Source of the DNA: Draconibacterium orientale
GTDB lineage: Bacteria; Bacteroidota; Bacteroidia; Bacteroidales; JAADGE01
Length of the DNA: 44,012 nt
Direction: 5' to 3'
NCBI GenBank assembly: GCA_020721645.1
Contig: DYMH01000016.1
Span: forward strand, 1 to 44,012
Shown here: piece after piece, positions 43,456 through 44,012 of the stretch
Numbering within the stretch: position 1 is the stretch's first letter
Layout: each line of letters starts with the position of its first letter
The notes under the pieces: generated by a model
What the model saw: only the letters and a program-made list of their open reading frames with translations
Told to the model about the DNA's origin: nothing
Database searches by the model: none
Translations under genes and position numbers: made by a program

Positions 43456-43857
43456 TTATTTTTCAATCAATTTAATCAGACTTATTTTTTTACCACTGTC
43501 AACAGCTTTTTTCGATAAATCTACAATTCTTTGAATCTCTTCGTCTGTTGCTCCGACAGGGGCTTTTAAAGTAACGGCTTCATTTTCGATTTTAACTTCG
43601 ATATACGCATTTTGTTTTGCCGTGTTGCTATCGACACGCCTTTGTAAGATCGCAAACACTCCCGTAATGAGTGCCGAAAGTGTAACCTGCGAAAAAGCAA
43701 TAACAGCCATCAAAATCTCCGGAGTTAATGACATTGAGTTTTCCGGTATTTTCTCAATAACCAATTCCACTTCGTTATTTGCCGAAATTTCATGTTTCAA
43801 GAGTACATACAAATCATTAACACTGAGCGAGTCATCGATAATTTTTATCCTTTCCAT
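43456..43857 (-). CDS. Small membrane protein, EACC1-like
   Basis: A 133-residue protein with an N-terminal strand-helix-strand part (IIDDSLSVNDLYVLLKHEI, EVELVIEKIP), one membrane helix (ILMAVIAFSQVTLSALITGVFAIL) followed by RR, and a C-terminal strand-rich tail (AYIEVKIENEAVTLKAPVG, ATDEEIQRIVDL). This layout is that of the effector-associated constant component EACC1, a small membrane partner of caspase- and EAD-type conflict systems. Identification rests on layout and short similarity, so it is tentative. It faces the caspase gene across a shared terminator. After its start (43858-44012) I see only AT-rich sequence to the window edge. Confidence 0.6.
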   Translation of the reverse strand: MERIKIIDDSLSVNDLYVLLKHEISANNEVELVIEKIPENSMSLTPEILMAVIAFSQVTLSALITGVFAILQRRVDSNTAKQNAYIEVKIENEAVTLKAPVGATDEEIQRIVDLSKKAVDSGKKISLIKLIEK

Positions 43858-44012
43858 GTTTTTGTTTTTTTAGTAGATTTCTTTGTTGCGAATATATGAA
43901 AAAAATCTCATAAAACTGTCATATTTGTAAAAATAACTGTACATGCCGTAATATAAATTTATGCTTATCCCGGATAATACCTAAAATGATATTTTGAAAC
44001 AATTTTTTTATT

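Noticed and set aside
1-44012. Prophage or conjugative element covering the window
   Set aside because: No integrase, capsid, terminase, relaxase or Tra genes are present, and core genes are interspersed throughout.

Overview
The window looks like a chromosomal segment of a low-GC Bacteroidota genome, most likely in or near the Bacteroidales. The grounds are a TonB-dependent receptor with a carboxypeptidase-like N-terminal extension, a RecA/PriA/RecQ set typical of the phylum, DUF2795 and DUF6340-type proteins, TAnnTTTG-like promoter boxes (28262, 35705), few Shine-Dalgarno sequences, and many intergenic palindromes and short dispersed repeats. No tRNA, rRNA or CRISPR array was seen.

Layout. 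Positions 1-8.8 kb hold an incoming TonB receptor, then a run of minus-strand housekeeping genes: SDR epimerase, outer-membrane beta-barrel protein, recA, bcp peroxiredoxin, a TIP30-like SDR, a lipid A-type acyltransferase and a heptose-phosphate kinase. Positions 9-16.7 kb hold a large exported GH3-like/beta-lactamase-like fusion facing a minus-strand acyl-phosphate fermentation cluster (pta, 3-hydroxyacyl-CoA dehydrogenase, ackA, ptb). Positions 16.8-25 kb are an accessory, rearranged region. It contains a 42-nt tandem repeat array, a type ISP restriction-modification relic split by a REP-associated tyrosine transposase (RAYT) with its palindromes, a DUF6340-type lipoprotein gene whose 5' end is duplicated on the other side of a YhcG-type nuclease gene, and an intact-looking MmeI-type (type IIL) restriction-modification gene. 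Positions 25-34.8 kb return to core functions (priA, DUF2795, a beta-carbonic-anhydrase-like protein, recQ, a HEAT-like protein, cca, trxA), with repeat-rich spacers including a possible 600-bp MITE.

The most interesting part is 35.7-43.9 kb. A co-directional operon behind a clear promoter box encodes an LRR protein, a second LRR protein carrying a PD-(D/E)XK-like nuclease and a C-terminal EAD11-like adaptor domain, a DUF2779 protein (Cas4-like nuclease plus DEDD-exonuclease-like domain), and a caspase-like protease fused to a degenerate GTPase-like domain that ends in a second EAD11-like domain. A small EACC1-like membrane protein converges on the operon from the opposite strand across a shared terminator. 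I read this as a candidate anti-phage or self-destruct conflict system: LRR sensing, nuclease and protease effectors, and coupling through EAD11-EAD11 contacts. The domain motifs are visible in the sequence. The defence role and the adaptor pairing are inferences.
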